Shown here: positions 1 through 10,619 of the stretch, piece by piece
Numbering within the stretch: the first letter of the stretch is position 1
Layout: each line of letters starts with the position of its first letter
Source: Aradus depressus
Lineage: Eukaryota > Arthropoda > Insecta > Hemiptera > Aradidae
DNA: 64,000 bases
Assembly (NCBI GenBank): GCA_963662175.1
Contig: OY759217.1
Location: forward strand, 11,844,562-11,908,561
Direction of reading: 5' to 3'
The notes under the pieces: model-generated
What the model was told of the DNA's origin: nothing
Seen by the model: only the letters and a program-made list of their open reading frames with translations
Databases searched by the model: none
Translations under genes and position numbers: made by a program

Positions 1-16
1 ACAAATACTAAATTGA

Positions 17-262
17 AGTTCAACCAGTTTACAATCCAAACGATACCCTTCTTTCAGCCCCCACGGGGTTTTTCATGTCACTCCTGTACAGTTATGTCTT
101 AAAATACGGAAAACATAATTATCAGCGAATACTATTTCAATTTGAGATGAAATTTTATTTGTAATGTTTTCCATATTTTAAGGCATAACTGTACAGGAGG
201 CACAGGAAAAACCCCGTGGGGGCTGGAAAAAGGGACAGTTTGGATTGTAAACTTGTTGAACT
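17..262. repeat. Foldback-like inverted repeat
   Basis: Two arms of about 100 bp (17-116 and 164-262) are reverse complements with a few mismatches; both contain the C-rich block CAGCCCCCACGGGG or its complement. The spacer is about 47 bp. No ORF of its own is convincing. It looks like a short non-autonomous hairpin/foldback DNA element. Flanking duplication was not identified. Confidence 0.7.
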
Positions 263-409
263 GCAGAACAGCAATACCGACAGTACTCCCATATTATATA
301 TATTTGTAAAATAGACAATATTAAAAAAAAAACATGCGTTTTTTCTTTACTTTTTATTGTTTCCCCATATCTTTGCAAAAAATGTTAAGTATCATCAACA
401 GTTATTACA

Positions 410-715
410 GTTTTGGAGTTAGGCCCCCTCCTCTGAACCCCACTTCCCTTTTGCCATTTCCGAAAAAAGAAAAAAAAAATTGATAAAGGGTTTTGGATTT
501 ACATATCAAATTTTGTGTTGATATATTCATTACATCGGTAGTTATTGGGTTTTTTATGTACATATAAAATTTCCTGTCGATATATTCTTTCACAGACACA
601 CAATGAGAATGGACATTTTTTGAATCAGGGGGTCAGAAAACATGAAATTCTGTAAAAACGCAACATGAAATTTCTGATTATATAACTTCGCCTATACTTC
701 TTATAGCTGGGGAAA
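410..715 (-). repeat. J-family dispersed repeat copy
   Basis: Reads, on the minus strand, from the J cap (hairpin around 688-714) through the conserved block with the 'ATTCATTACATCGG' motif near 527-540. Two internal modules are visible, each with a 'GAT(A)CATTCATT'-like core. The distal end is eroded. Confidence 0.7.
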
Positions 716-1106
716 TAGTGAAATAATCATCCTCATATGAAGACTCCTTAATAATCTAACAGTAGTTTTTCTGCACTATAAAAAAATGAACCCTTCTGAA
801 TATAGTCGGTTTGACTGAAAGAGGCTCACTTTAAAGTGTGAAGTTGGGAGGATGCGAACTGTTGGTAAGGAGAGGCGATAAGGGCCAGCTGGATATGCAC
901 TGCACTAGTCTAGCTCATAGCGTAACGGTCCCATCCACAGCCTTGAGCCATCGCCCTACATTCGGAAACAGGAATTTCAGAGTCAACTAACTTCCCCAAC
1001 CGAAACATATACACTACTGTCTACATTCCTCCAGTCTACATTCATTAGATTTCTCATCAACAATAATGTATCATTATTTATTTATGTTTTCTTAAGTATA
1101 AGGAAG
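716..1106. other. No recognisable feature
   Basis: Between the J copy and the Tigger element. Mixed-composition sequence with no convincing ORF, repeat or motif. Confidence 0.5.
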
Positions 1107-1108
1107 TA

Positions 1109-2295
1109 CAGTAGACTCTCCTTTATCCGGCGTTGCCGGGACCGACGTGACGCCGTATAATAGAAAACGACGGATAACGGACATCATCAATTAATGAGAA
1201 AAAATATATCAATTAAAGCATAAAAAAAAAGTGTTTTTAGGTGAGCTAAGGAATAAAACTCGTATGTATTTCACAGGTAGGATCCCCATTCATGCTTTGA
1301 TTCAATGAAATGGCTTTTTCTTTTAAAATCACACCACCTATAGGGCAGTCTAGGTTGCGTTGCTGCACGAACCACATCCATACTGCCTCGTCAAGTTCCT
1401 CTAATTTTGGTTTATTTAAAATTGATCTGGCATTGAGGTGTTGTTTTTCCAAAGGTACACTATAACCAAATTTCCTCAATTTTTCTTTACTTTTCCTCCA
1501 ATCTTTAACTGTACTCTCACCAACCTCTAATTCCTTGGCTATTTTAGCAGCTGTTTCTTCCTTTTCCATCCTTTCAATAGCCGTCAATTTTTGCTGGATG
1601 GAAAGAACAATTTTCTTTCTTTTTGAAGTGGAAGCCATTGTTTTATCACTTTATAACTCGATGATTTAAAAAAAAGACTGTTCACTATCCTGCACCGACC
1701 GTACAAAACGTCCATAAACATAAACGTAGCACGTGAGTAAAATAAAATTTTAATCATTCAATATCACTAACGAAAAAAACGATCCAACGATTCTTTTCAC
1801 TATGAGAATCAAATGAAAACTGAGAAAAAGAGAACTGGTGTAAAGAAAAAATAAATAGGAGAAGAGGGTTTCTGTGAAAAAAAATTAAATTTTGACTTTA
1901 CTAGTTAAGTGTTCATTTCCCGATAAGACGATATTGTTGTGCTACGGACGGGAAGGTACCTTTGTTCTTCTATTCTAGGAAACATTGTTTATAAATGTTT
2001 CATTTTCAACTATGTATTTATTATTTATATGTATTTATAGGATATTAGTGAAGTAATAAAATATTGTATTAGCGTTCCCTTCATTATAAATACAATGTAC
2101 ATATGTACAATAAATATACATAAAAGATTCGTGAGTTACAGAATTATTATGTGCTCGTAAATACACGCGGCTCATATAATTGATAATCTAATAATTGAAT
2201 GTTAATTTTAGTTGAACAAATTTGATATTATTTTGCGAGCGTCGGATAATGGAGAACGCCGGTTAACAGAACACCGGATAAGGGAGAGTCTACTG
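1109..2295 (-). mobile_element. pogo/Tigger-like DNA transposon, internally deleted
   Basis: Ends are CAGTAGACTCTCC at 1109 and its near-complement GGAGAGTCTACTG ending at 2295. The inverted ends continue inward with TTATCCGGCGTT and AACACCGGATAA blocks. Both sides are flanked by TA (1107-1108 and 2296-2297), the target site expected for Tc1/mariner-pogo elements. At 1187 bp it is much shorter than an autonomous Tigger (usually over 2 kb) and holds only the N-terminal part of a transposase on the minus strand, so it is a defective copy. Confidence 0.88.
1246..1638 (-). pseudogene. Truncated Tigger-type transposase (CENP-B HTH region)
   Basis: A 130-codon frame inside the Tigger element. The start MASTSKRKKIVLSIQQKLT and the segment AAKIAKELEVGESTVKDWRK are typical of the CENP-B/pogo N-terminal helix-turn-helix, about residues 8-55. 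The following LEELDEAVWMWFVQQRN matches the start of the second CENP-B-type DNA-binding domain. The frame then ends; the DDE catalytic domain is absent. Full-length family members usually have several hundred residues. It may still encode a DNA-binding fragment but cannot transpose. The ATG at 1638 is the first methionine and fits the family start. Confidence 0.85.
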
Positions 2296-2304
2296 TATTG
2301 TAAT

Positions 2305-2665
2305 CGTGCGAAAATTCAAGATGGAATTTTCAACAGAACTTCACGTTTCAAGGTCCCCTGGGGATTGGAGCATTTTCGCGGTGACCTCTCTCAAGTGTAC
2401 TTTGATGGGTACATTGATGGGTACATGATTGGAACTTGAACAGAAAACTGAGAGGAACATTCTATGTAAAATAAATTCTTTCAAAGGTCGCCTTAGGCTG
2501 GTTGGTTTAGGAGATATACGCCGAACACCGTCCAAAATGAGGTCTTTGAAACCCACTGTTTTACACGTTTGTTTGATACACGCGAAAATGGTTAGTCCTA
2601 TCGAAAAATTGGTCCTTGCCAAAAACGTTCCTTATTAAATTTCCAACCATCAATTTGCTCTCAGA
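2305..2665 (+). repeat. D-family dispersed repeat copy
   Basis: Aligns by eye with 7030-7410: shared landmarks are TTCAAGGTCCCCTG, GCCGAA(C/A)ACCGTC and AAAAATTGGTCCT followed by TTCCTTATTAAATTT. Short ORFs on both strands are incidental. Confidence 0.7.
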
Positions 2666-2872
2666 TTTGAGATAGGTCTATCAGAATAAATGTATAGCGA
2701 ATTACAATAAAAATGTTATAAATGTTTAAGTGTGATGATTGCTGATCCCCAAGGTTGCCCGGAGAATTAAGTTGGCTATGGATTAATAAAAAAGCAAATT
2801 TCAAAAAAAAATAATTTTCCTGCATTGCGTGATCGGTCAATAGAAGATACGTAATTTTTACCACAATTTCTT

Positions 2873-3290
2873 GTGTTCTGACCCCCTGATTTCCAAATCA
2901 AAGAAAGACAAAACACAATTTCTCATCTCTCTGTCTATGATCATAGTAACTTGCGACAGTTTGAATAAATCGACAAGAAATTTTCCACGTGTATCCTAAC
3001 GTGAGCCTAATAATAATGACCGATATCAGCCAAATCGGCTAAAAGGAAGAGGTGATTAGAAGAGACGAGGGAGCTTAACAGAAAAACCTATATAACTGCC
3101 GAAGTAATAAATCGACATGAAATTTAATAAGTAAATTCAATAAGGATGAAATATAAATTTTCAGCCGATTCGATTAAAACTTTTATATGTGGATCCAGGA
3201 CACAATAAGGACGACTTATGATTTTCCTTGAGCAAGGCCATATTTCAGGATAATTCAAAAAAAAAAAATCTCAACTTTTTAACTTAAATG
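2873..3290 (+). repeat. J-family repeat copy, two modules
   Basis: Contains the J landmarks CTGACCCCCTGATTTCCAAA, 'AATAAATCGACA(A/T)GAAATTT' twice, and 'AGCCAAATCGGCTAAAAGGAAG'. The hairpin cap is missing. Confidence 0.65.
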
Positions 3291-3303
3291 GTTTGCTCTC
3301 TAG

Positions 3304-3482
3304 ACAGACAGCTCGTTATAAGATTCCGTTTTCGGTTTTCAACCAACGGAACCCTGAAGAGCATGACAGACGATTTGCGGGATATTGCTCTGGTTATCGG
3401 AATCAGAGCAATTGATCCAACGGAAGACCTTGAAAGGTTCTTTTCAGAGAGCGTTATTAGCAGAGTTCCGAAGTTAGTATAA
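3304..3482 (+). CDS. Candidate terminal coding exon, unknown product
   Basis: After a polypyrimidine/AG context (TTTGCTCTCTAG ending 3303), a frame stays open to TAA at 3480-3482. Its residues look protein-like, e.g. SMTDDLRDIALVIGIRAIDP then TEDLERFFSESVISRVPKLV. Composition is less AT-rich than the flanks. I do not recognise a family. An in-frame ATG lies at 3288, so it could also be a small ORF of 64 codons. A repeat-derived remnant is equally possible. Confidence 0.3.
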
Positions 3483-3985
3483 TTTTTTTTAAAGGAATTT
3501 TTTTCTCATTGATCAAAAATACATTTTTTTTTGTCGGAAAATGAAAATTTTTGGCTAATATAATAATGTCCCCTATTAGAACAATAGCAAAAAAAGTTCA
3601 TTGAAAGGTCTGCCGAAATGCACCCGAAAGATGCCTAAGATCCGGGAAAGTGAACATATTTCTGAATATAATCATGAACATCAGATAGGGTCCAAGACGA
3701 GAGAAGGGAATACATCAAATCGTTTTACAAAAACCTGTTATTGAATTCAGTCCCGCTAATCAATTAATTATTTTTTAATCTACAATTACGATTTAAGCTA
3801 ATATACAGTTTTATGAGTAATTCCTATGTAGAATGTCGAAAACAGTTATTTAAAAATAATTAAAGAGTCAAGAATTTGATGGGTTGTAACTTATTATGAC
3901 TTTGAGGGGCTATAAAAAGTTATTTGTATCTATACAACTCAATCTACAATTACTATAACCAGGTTTCAGTATGAAAAAGCTGCAC
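3483..3985. other. AT-rich sequence, nothing recognised
   Basis: No ORF, inverted repeat or match to the window's repeat families was seen. Confidence 0.5.
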
Positions 3986-3989
3986 TTTG

Positions 3990-4110
3990 TCTAAGAAAAA
4001 CCACAAATATCCTAGAGGAATTGAACCTGGTACTCACAGAGATGTATCAAGAGGAGGGTTGAGAACCTCTGGCATAGGTTCTGTAGCTGAACGGCTGAGC
4101 CAGAAGATTG
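3990..4110 (-). repeat. Possible third tRNA-like SINE head
   Basis: On the minus strand, TGGCTCAGCCG (4092-4102) fits a Pol III box A and GGTTCAATTCC (4018-4028) fits a box B. The spacing of about 75 bp is long for a tRNA. No poly-A or target duplication was found, and there is only one copy here. Confidence 0.35.
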
Positions 4111-4189
4111 AGATAAAAAAAATCAGAATCAGACGTTACCAAAAGTACACTGCCAGGGTCCCCTCACTCTGTGTTACAGTGGGTAAGTT

Positions 4190-4500
4190 TTCACAGATTT
4201 GGTTGAAAATTAATAGTTGTCTTTCTCAGGTACTTCTGAATCCTCACATTTCATTTCGTGTTGATACATTCGTTACATTAACAGTTATTAGGATTTTTGT
4301 GTTAAGCCCCCTTTATTCTCTTTAGTCGATTTGGCTGAAAATCAATTTGTCATCTTTATGAGGTTCTAGATACACACATAAATTTCGTTCGATATATTCA
4401 TTCTATCGATACCGAGTTATCGAGTTTACAAACACACAGTAAACAGGAATATTTTATTATTTGGAATCAGATGGTCGGAAAACTCAACATTTTTGTATTG
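4190..4500 (-). repeat. J-family repeat copy
   Basis: Minus-orientation J with 'GATACATTCGTTACAT' (about 4263), 'CGATTTGGCTGAAAATCAAT' (about 4327) and 'GGAATCAGATGGTCGGAAAA'. The cap hairpin is lost. Confidence 0.65.
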
Positions 4501-4832
4501 GCATCAACCATTGAATTGTAGGCGCCAAAAACTGAAACTTGTGAAATTTTCGTTGCTGTACACTTACATTCTTAAGAAATAATAGTTTTGAACAAAATGT
4601 AAATATTTTAACCACTATGAGTCCTCCTGAAACGGTTCAAAATTAGAACTACGCAATTGATGGCTAACTTTCAATTTAGCATCTTTTCATTGTAAGATAT
4701 GCGTGTAGTACGTGTATTGAAGTAGTTGCAGAGAAAGCCGACAGTCACGTGTGTAGCTCTGTTTACAATCTATCTCTCCACTGTACAAACAAACAATATT
4801 AGACAGACTTTTACATAAGTCACGGGACTGAA

Positions 4833-5150
4833 CCAGGTGATATCATAATGGAAAGCATATCTTAGATATCTATTCAAGATCGCGGGTTCGAAACATGGTC
4901 AAGGCCTTAGGTTTTTTTATCTACAAAATGAAAAAAGCTTGACCACGGCGTCCTAAGGATGTGACGTTAAGCGATGGTCCCGAGCCAGCACGAGGAGAGG
5001 TACTAGTTAAAAGTCCTACCCTAAGTAACGATACCTGGGTAGGCAAAATTAAGGACTCCCGCAGTATTGTTGGAGCGACGAAAGAGCGCTCTTATCGTAG
5101 GCAATATGACCTAATAGTTAGAGCCAGGGCATGAGTCACAATAACTAACT
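4833..5150 (+). repeat. SINE A copy, degraded head
   Basis: Box B context 'GATCGCGGGTTCGAAAC' is present. The body follows with GTGACGTTAAGCGATGGTCC, GCAAAATTAAGGACTCCC, GCGACGAAAGAGCGCTCT and GGGCATGAGTCACAATAACT. The box A half is eroded. Confidence 0.8.
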
Positions 5151-5423
5151 GTTACTAGAACTTTCCCCAGTGAAATAAAACTGATTGTGATTGATGTGTA
5201 GAAAACGTCGCAGTAACAGTTTCGAAAGTGTATTAATCGTAAAGGATATCGACAAATTACACATATTAACTTGTTACCACGGTGCTATTGCACTTCCTGA
5301 AATCAGGAAGACCCGAGTGCAACACATCAGGAGAGTCGTACAAAATTCTGGTTTCGAAGTAGTCCTTGAGAGAAAATGAAAGAAGTCTGTATCTCCTGCA
5401 ATGATTTTCCCATCTCGAAATAT

Positions 5424-5707
5424 TACAGTTATTATGTCTCATGCCCAGGTAAATGAGCCCGACTCTACTACGAGAATCCTAAATTTTGCCTACCCTAAAT
5501 TTTTATTCACCAAGGGTAGGAGGGGTCTTAACGAGTACCTGACATTGTACAGGATCTTGACCCTCCCCTAACGTTCCATCTAAAGATGGCGTGCTTAAGT
5601 TTATTTTACCTCCCAGATAAAATAAACTAAGGGCGTCGGCCGGGTTTCGAATTCACGAACTTGAGCTCAATAAGCAAGCACGCATACCACTGAGCAACCG
5701 GCGCCCT
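5424..5707 (-). repeat. SINE A copy
   Basis: Reverse-oriented. Head at the right end (GCGCCGGTTGCTCAGTGGTA on the minus strand), body and TTATTATGTCTCATGCCC tail at the left. About 50 bp of the 3' region, around the gagcgctc motif, is deleted. Confidence 0.82.
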
Positions 5708-5744
5708 CTTGAATTATTATATTATTAGTAATAATCTTCTTCTC

Positions 5745-5975
5745 TGAGCCATCCCTCTATTCTGTCCGATTCAGCTGAAAGTCATAAGTTGGAAAAAAAT
5801 TTAATGTGTGTCTTATGGACTTCCACCCGTATAAAATTCCATGTCGAATTATTCATTCTGTCGATAGTTTTTTGAAATTTTTGGAAAAAATAAATTCAGG
5901 TGTAAATTTAACATAGAATTTTTGACTGATTAAAATCTTCCCTATGCTAATATATATTATTAGCATAGGGGAAGT
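5745..5975 (-). repeat. J-family copy with a long palindromic cap
   Basis: Minus-orientation J ending in a near-perfect hairpin at 5936-5974 (arms CCCTATGCTAATA and TATTAGCATAGGG). The hairpin replaces the usual shorter cap, although GGGGAAGT is retained. Confidence 0.6.
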
Positions 5976-7029
5976 ACAAAAAAAATGGAGAAGCCTTGAC
6001 CTAATCTTGATGTGGGCCTGAAGAGGAAAATTAAAGTTTCAAAAAAAATTGTCGAATCTTTTGAGCTAAACTATTAAGACTGGTTCTATCAGCATAGCTA
6101 TCTTAGGCTAGATGAGAGGAAGACTAGCCTAGGTATCCGAAAAGAGAGGATTGGATTGAGAGAGATGGGAGAGGGGGGGTTGGAAGAGGTCGATGGCCGA
6201 CAGAAGAGCTCAGTGCAAGCCGGACCGCTGCCATGACTAGACCGGGCACTTTCAGCAACCTCCGGAGACTTTAACGCTCCTGCTGCTCCTGTACCATCCC
6301 ACCCATCACATCATATCTCCCTTCTCGAGCTCAACCAATCAAAGGTTAGTAACCATTGTTTTCAGCTTGTACTAGCTGTCGTACCCAATGTTGCCAGATA
6401 TTCTATTTTAAACGTTTAAAATTTTGTATGTCACTCATTATTGTTGTATGGAAAAATCGAGCTTCCAACCACAGCGCCCCTCCCCCTCATAAAAAAAAAA
6501 TGTATATATATTGATACCAGATAGCCTGTTATTTTCAGTTGGACTATCCGTATTAATTTTATTATTTATTAATTAAATTAACAATTATTTATATATATTT
6601 TTATGGTAACGCTGAGGAGGGGGAGTAAATATTGGCGGGTTTATAGTGACAGATTTTAAAAATATCAAAGGATCAACTATTCGGAATTATTCTAGGGCCT
6701 AAGGGAAAAGGAAGTACTACTGGGCATACTTGGAAAGTATGAAAAATACAAATTTCTAGATCTTTTATTCAAGTAGTAGTGTAATATCAGGAATGAACAA
6801 AAAATCTGAAATATTCTTCAAAAAAGCCATTTAGAATGATCATGGAAAAAATATATAAATAAAATGAAGTTGTGTCTTTAGAAATTTTTCAAAGTGGGAA
6901 AACAATTATTTATCTCTAAATGTAAAGATAAGTCTGCAGCTGAACTATTGACATTGATGACGCTGATGATTCGGGGAATATTTTTTTTTTTTAAAGTTAA
7001 GATTTTAACTAGGCGAAACCTCACATATA
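5976..7029. other. Unassigned, with a GC-richer island at about 6110-6345
   Basis: The island has purine-rich then pyrimidine-rich runs, a CCAAT-like AACCAATCAAAG at about 6336 and GGTTAGTAACC after it. No ORF is convincing. It could be an old regulatory or exonic fragment, but nothing decides this. The rest is AT-rich. Confidence 0.4.
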
Positions 7030-7410
7030 TAAACACCAGATGTGCAAAAATCCGAGATCAAGTTTTCAACGAAATTTCATGCTTCAAGGTCCCCTGAACA
7101 CCTTTTCACTATTTTCGCTGATGTCTGTCTGTTTGGGTGTGATTGGAACATTGTGAGCGCTCTAACCCGGAAACGTTTGTAGCAGTAAACTTGAAATTTA
7201 AGATGAAGATGTGGTAACTTTGATCTGATTAGATTTTGACTTCACACGGAACATGATTTTTTGAAGGTTTGGTTGGGAGATGCATGCCGAAAACCGTCTT
7301 AAAAAGACCTCTCGAAATTTTTTTTAGACGTTGGCTTGATCTATGCGAGAACTGTTAGTTCTATCAAAAAATTGGTCCTGATAAAAAATGTTCTTTATTA
7401 AATTTTCAAC
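7030..7410 (+). repeat. D-family repeat copy
   Basis: Homologous to 2305-2665. Contains TGCAAAAATCCGAGATCAAG, TTCAAGGTCCCCTGA, a 'TGTGAGCGCTCTAACCCGGAAACG' block (about 7152) shared with 11745-11895, and AAAAAATTGGTCCTGA. This is the most complete forward copy. Confidence 0.72.
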
Positions 7411-7872
7411 TAGGGACATTTCCTAAAATTTGTGTACTTGGAAACATCTAAAAATAAACTAAATAACCATTTTTATCTTCTATCCTCGCAACCTCCTGTG
7501 TGATACTTCCCATGCTTGTGTCCAGTTACGCTCCGGTTTCTTCAGCCGCGTCCACAGTAGTAAAAATTGACGTTGTATATTGAATTCAGAATACAATCGA
7601 GAATCTCGCAAACATTTTCACTGCAAGGTAAACGTCTTTGCTAAGTATAATTTAGGTCATATGATGAGCATCTGTTATCAAGTTGCGTGTGTTTGGTTAC
7701 TACCGGTCCCAAAAGAAATGAATTTGAGGAAAGGAGGCTCCAAGGAGGAATACCGGAAACATGCCAGCCTTTGAGATTCCAAAAAATAAGTGGTATTTTA
7801 GTAAAAATGAAAAAAAAAAATTATACTAAACATTTTGAAATTATTAGACACTGAGGAAGAAGAGGAAAAGAA
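7411..7872. other. No recognisable feature
   Basis: AT-rich. A 64-codon ORF at 7580-7774 shows no family features. Confidence 0.45.
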
Positions 7873-8036
7873 AATATATGAGATGTGGACTTTAGAGGAC
7901 TCTTTGTAGTAATTCTGAGTGACTTTCTTATACCGAACAATGCCAGTATGTCATGAATTTGGGAGGGGAGAGGGAGAGTGATCTGTGAGAAAGTGCTTGG
8001 TATAAGAAAGTCCTGTAATGACCACATCACATATAT
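7873..8036. mobile_element. E-family short inverted-repeat element (MITE-like)
   Basis: The right end reads GGTATAAGAAAGTCCTGTAA then TGACCACATCACATATAT. Its complement matches, with mismatches, the left end ATATATGAGATGTGGACTTT. No coding capacity. The same ends recur at 16.15, 31.57, 32.3 and 46.3 kb. Confidence 0.65.
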
Positions 8037-8084
8037 ATTATTATATTATCCTTTTTAATAAAAACATATTTTAAAATTTGTTGT

Positions 8085-8330
8085 TATGCGTTCCCATTTA
8101 AACATTTTCAACTTTTCTGGACGGTTTTCAGCAGGTAACTCCTGAAAATCTTATCACTAACCAAAATCTTATCAGATCTAAATTGTATGTAAGCACAAAA
8201 TGAAATGAATCAGTCAAATTTCATGTTCATTTCTTTCTGAGTTAGAATACTAACGAAGTTCCAATCATATACAGACATCGCGAATACATCAAGTACCGTA
8301 TCAAGTATCTCGGATTTTTGCATGATTACA
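8085..8330 (-). repeat. D-family repeat copy, next to an E element
   Basis: Reverse-oriented D: GGACGGTTTTCAGCAGGTAACT near the left, and AAGTATCTCGGATTTTTGCAT at the right. It lies about 50 bp beyond the E element, the same arrangement as at 32.5 and 46.5-46.9 kb. Confidence 0.6.
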
Positions 8331-8395
8331 ATACTTCCTAATATACTGAAGATATAAGAAAGTAAACATTGATCCCAATTTTTCTCTGCTGTCGA

Positions 8396-8617
8396 ATGAG
8401 GACAAACGAACTAGTGAAACTTACATCTTTGATTTTGCTATTTCTTGTCTGTTCCATCTATTCAACTTCTTGTGAAGCCAAGAAAAAAATTATAGTGACA
8501 AAGATCAACAGAATCAAAACAGATATTTTAAAAAGTAGTCATTTTTATAAACACAAAAAATCACAGCATGACTGTCATCCCTTCAATGAAAGTTCTAGAG
8601 TTTTTTTTTCCCCCTGA
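8396..8617 (+). CDS. Candidate small secreted protein or first exon
   Basis: From ATG 8396 the frame begins MRTNELVKLTSLILLFLVCS, a charged N-region followed by a hydrophobic core. A plausible signal-peptidase site lies after IYSTSCEA, about residue 28. The mature part starts KKKIIVTKINRIKTDILKSS and is Lys/His-rich. It stops at 8615-8617 (73 residues). Several insect secreted proteins start their mature part with a KKKIIV-like run; that resemblance comes from memory, not a search. It may be exon 1 of a longer gene. Upstream is AT-rich with no clear promoter. Confidence 0.35.
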   Translation: MRTNELVKLTSLILLFLVCSIYSTSCEAKKKIIVTKINRIKTDILKSSHFYKHKKSQHDCHPFNESSRVFFSP

Positions 8618-8870
8618 CCAACCTTTTTTCATTTTTTGATATATACATTTTTTTTATCTCTGTTATAAGAAATAATTAGTGAAATCGAAATAAGATATAA
8701 ATACAAAAAATAAATCTTGTATATAAAATAAGTCAAAGATAACAAAACACCAAATCGAGAGCAAACAAATCACTGCAACACAAGCATAACTTGTTCAAAA
8801 ATTATAAAGAAACTTTGCAATAACCGTGATCGGGAGCATATCTTTTATGCCGTCTATAATGTAATGAAGT

Positions 8871-9071
8871 TTTTTTTTTTTTTTTTGACCTTATGTACTC
8901 TGCATATTAGCCATGTATCTTATGAAGTTGTTATCTAGTTATTTACAACATCCATGGCCCCGGGAGGGAGTTCTATCTAGTAAAACTCACTCCCGGACGG
9001 AATTCAAACCCGCAAACCAAGGTCAGACCAAAGCCCTACGCTCTAGCCCTCACGACCACCATGGCCCCCCA
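8871..9071 (-). repeat. SINE B copy with target-site duplication
   Basis: Minus strand: head GGGGGGCCATGGTGG from 9071, box B region (GGTTTGAATTCC variant), CCCGGGGCCATGGATG block, T-run at 8871-8886 as the tail. Flanks TAATGAAGT (8862-8870) and TAACGAAGT (9072-9080) form a 9-bp duplication with one mismatch. Confidence 0.85.
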
Positions 9072-9080
9072 TAACGAAGT

Positions 9081-10195
9081 TACTCGACCTCACATTTTGC
9101 AAATTTTCTTTACAATTTTCGTAGAAATCCTAGGTAATGTTACAGGGAATTGCTCCAATGGTCCTCTCGAGTTTGGTCTTTTGTTACCTTTAGACGACAC
9201 AACTTATTATACACATTTTCATTTTTTACTGCTTTGTAAGTTATATTTCATTTTTTTCACTTTTGTTTATTTTTATTTAATTATATTTTCTTTTAAATTT
9301 TAATTATTTTAAAAACAAACCTATACAATACATATATTGTTGGAATAGTCTTTCTAAGCCCTTAAATTTGATACCCTGATTTGGTATTTAAAGTTTGAAG
9401 TTATGGCGGCCAGCCTCCTCCATTTTTTTTTTTTTTGGGAATGTTACATAGCATGAGGTTACGTCGAATCAAATGACCTATAAATAATTAAATTCGGTCA
9501 GTAGTTAACACTCTGAGGGAACACAAAGAATATACCATACATATTTTTTGTAGTAAAGGTTTTCATGATAAACTTCATCTATTAAACATCAGCAGATTGT
9601 ATAGAAAAAAAATGAAACGTCAAAATTTTCATGATGAAAAATGATGAATGAAAATCATTATGACCATTTTTCCGGGATCGTATATTTGATAAAGAAGAAC
9701 GCTATTTTTTGCTGGAAAAAAATATTTTTCTTCGATTTTTATTGTAACCACTCTCTAATACACTTTCTTTGTATTCTGAGATTGTATCGAAAGTATGATT
9801 GGCAATAAAAGAAAGAACCCTAAGTCTAGGACTCATTGATACAATTTCATAATAATATGTTTTTACATTTTCTTTAATACATTATATATTTTCTCTCTTT
9901 CCACAAGAATATTGAATACAGAAGGCTTGAAATGGAGCTAAAGAAAGTATTTAATATCAGCAGGTTACTCAGCTGCGTCCAGAGTAACTTCAAACAGGTT
10001 AGTAACGTTGTCTGCCCGGTTAGTAACTTACCCCGCAGCATAAATGGAAATTTCTGATGTATCACAGCCTACGTTAGGACTTTGAAACGATGTTCTACTC
10101 AACGTTCAATTCAAAACTCAAAACCCATATTACGACCATATTGACATTTGATTTGTTATATTTTTGGTTTCATACATTTATTTATTTACGTTTGA
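9081..10195. other. Unassigned T-rich and AT-rich sequence
   Basis: Long T-rich stretches (9220-9310, 9425-9440). No ORF or repeat family is convincing. Confidence 0.45.
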
Positions 10196-10350
10196 AACGA
10201 GTTTATAAGGATACTACTTGTGAAATTTCATTAAAATTCGTTCAATCGTCAAAGAACTAGCATTCATTTTATATTTTGTCTCCCCTCCCCCCCCCCCCCC
10301 CCCCCCCCCGCCCCCCCAACTCCCTCTCCTTTTCGGAGTTTTCATGAACT
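10196..10350 (+). repeat. K-family unit with a poly-C tract
   Basis: Contains 'GTGAAATTTCATTAAAATTC' and 'CAATCGTCAAAGAACTAG', the same arrangement as the five units at 61.9-62.7 kb. A C tract follows at 10282-10317. Confidence 0.6.
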
Positions 10351-10578
10351 TTTTGAGATTTATTTTCTATTTATCGATTCAGGAAACCATATAACAAATT
10401 GTTGTTATAAATGTATTGCCTCAGAGCATAACAATGATTTGAAACTATTATTCAAAGATAATTTCATTCTATGGACTTTCGCTCGCCCACAAAAAGCCCA
10501 AATAGAAATTTGAAAGAGATTTAACACATGTTGACGAAAAGGTATTATAGGAGATAACAGTGGCACAAGAAACTGCTT

Positions 10579-10603
10579 GGGGCGGGGGGGGGGGGGGGGG
10601 GGG
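10579..10603. repeat. Poly-G tract
   Basis: Uninterrupted G run of about 20 after GGGGC. Confidence 0.9.
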
Positions 10604-10619
10604 CAAAATTAAACTAAAC

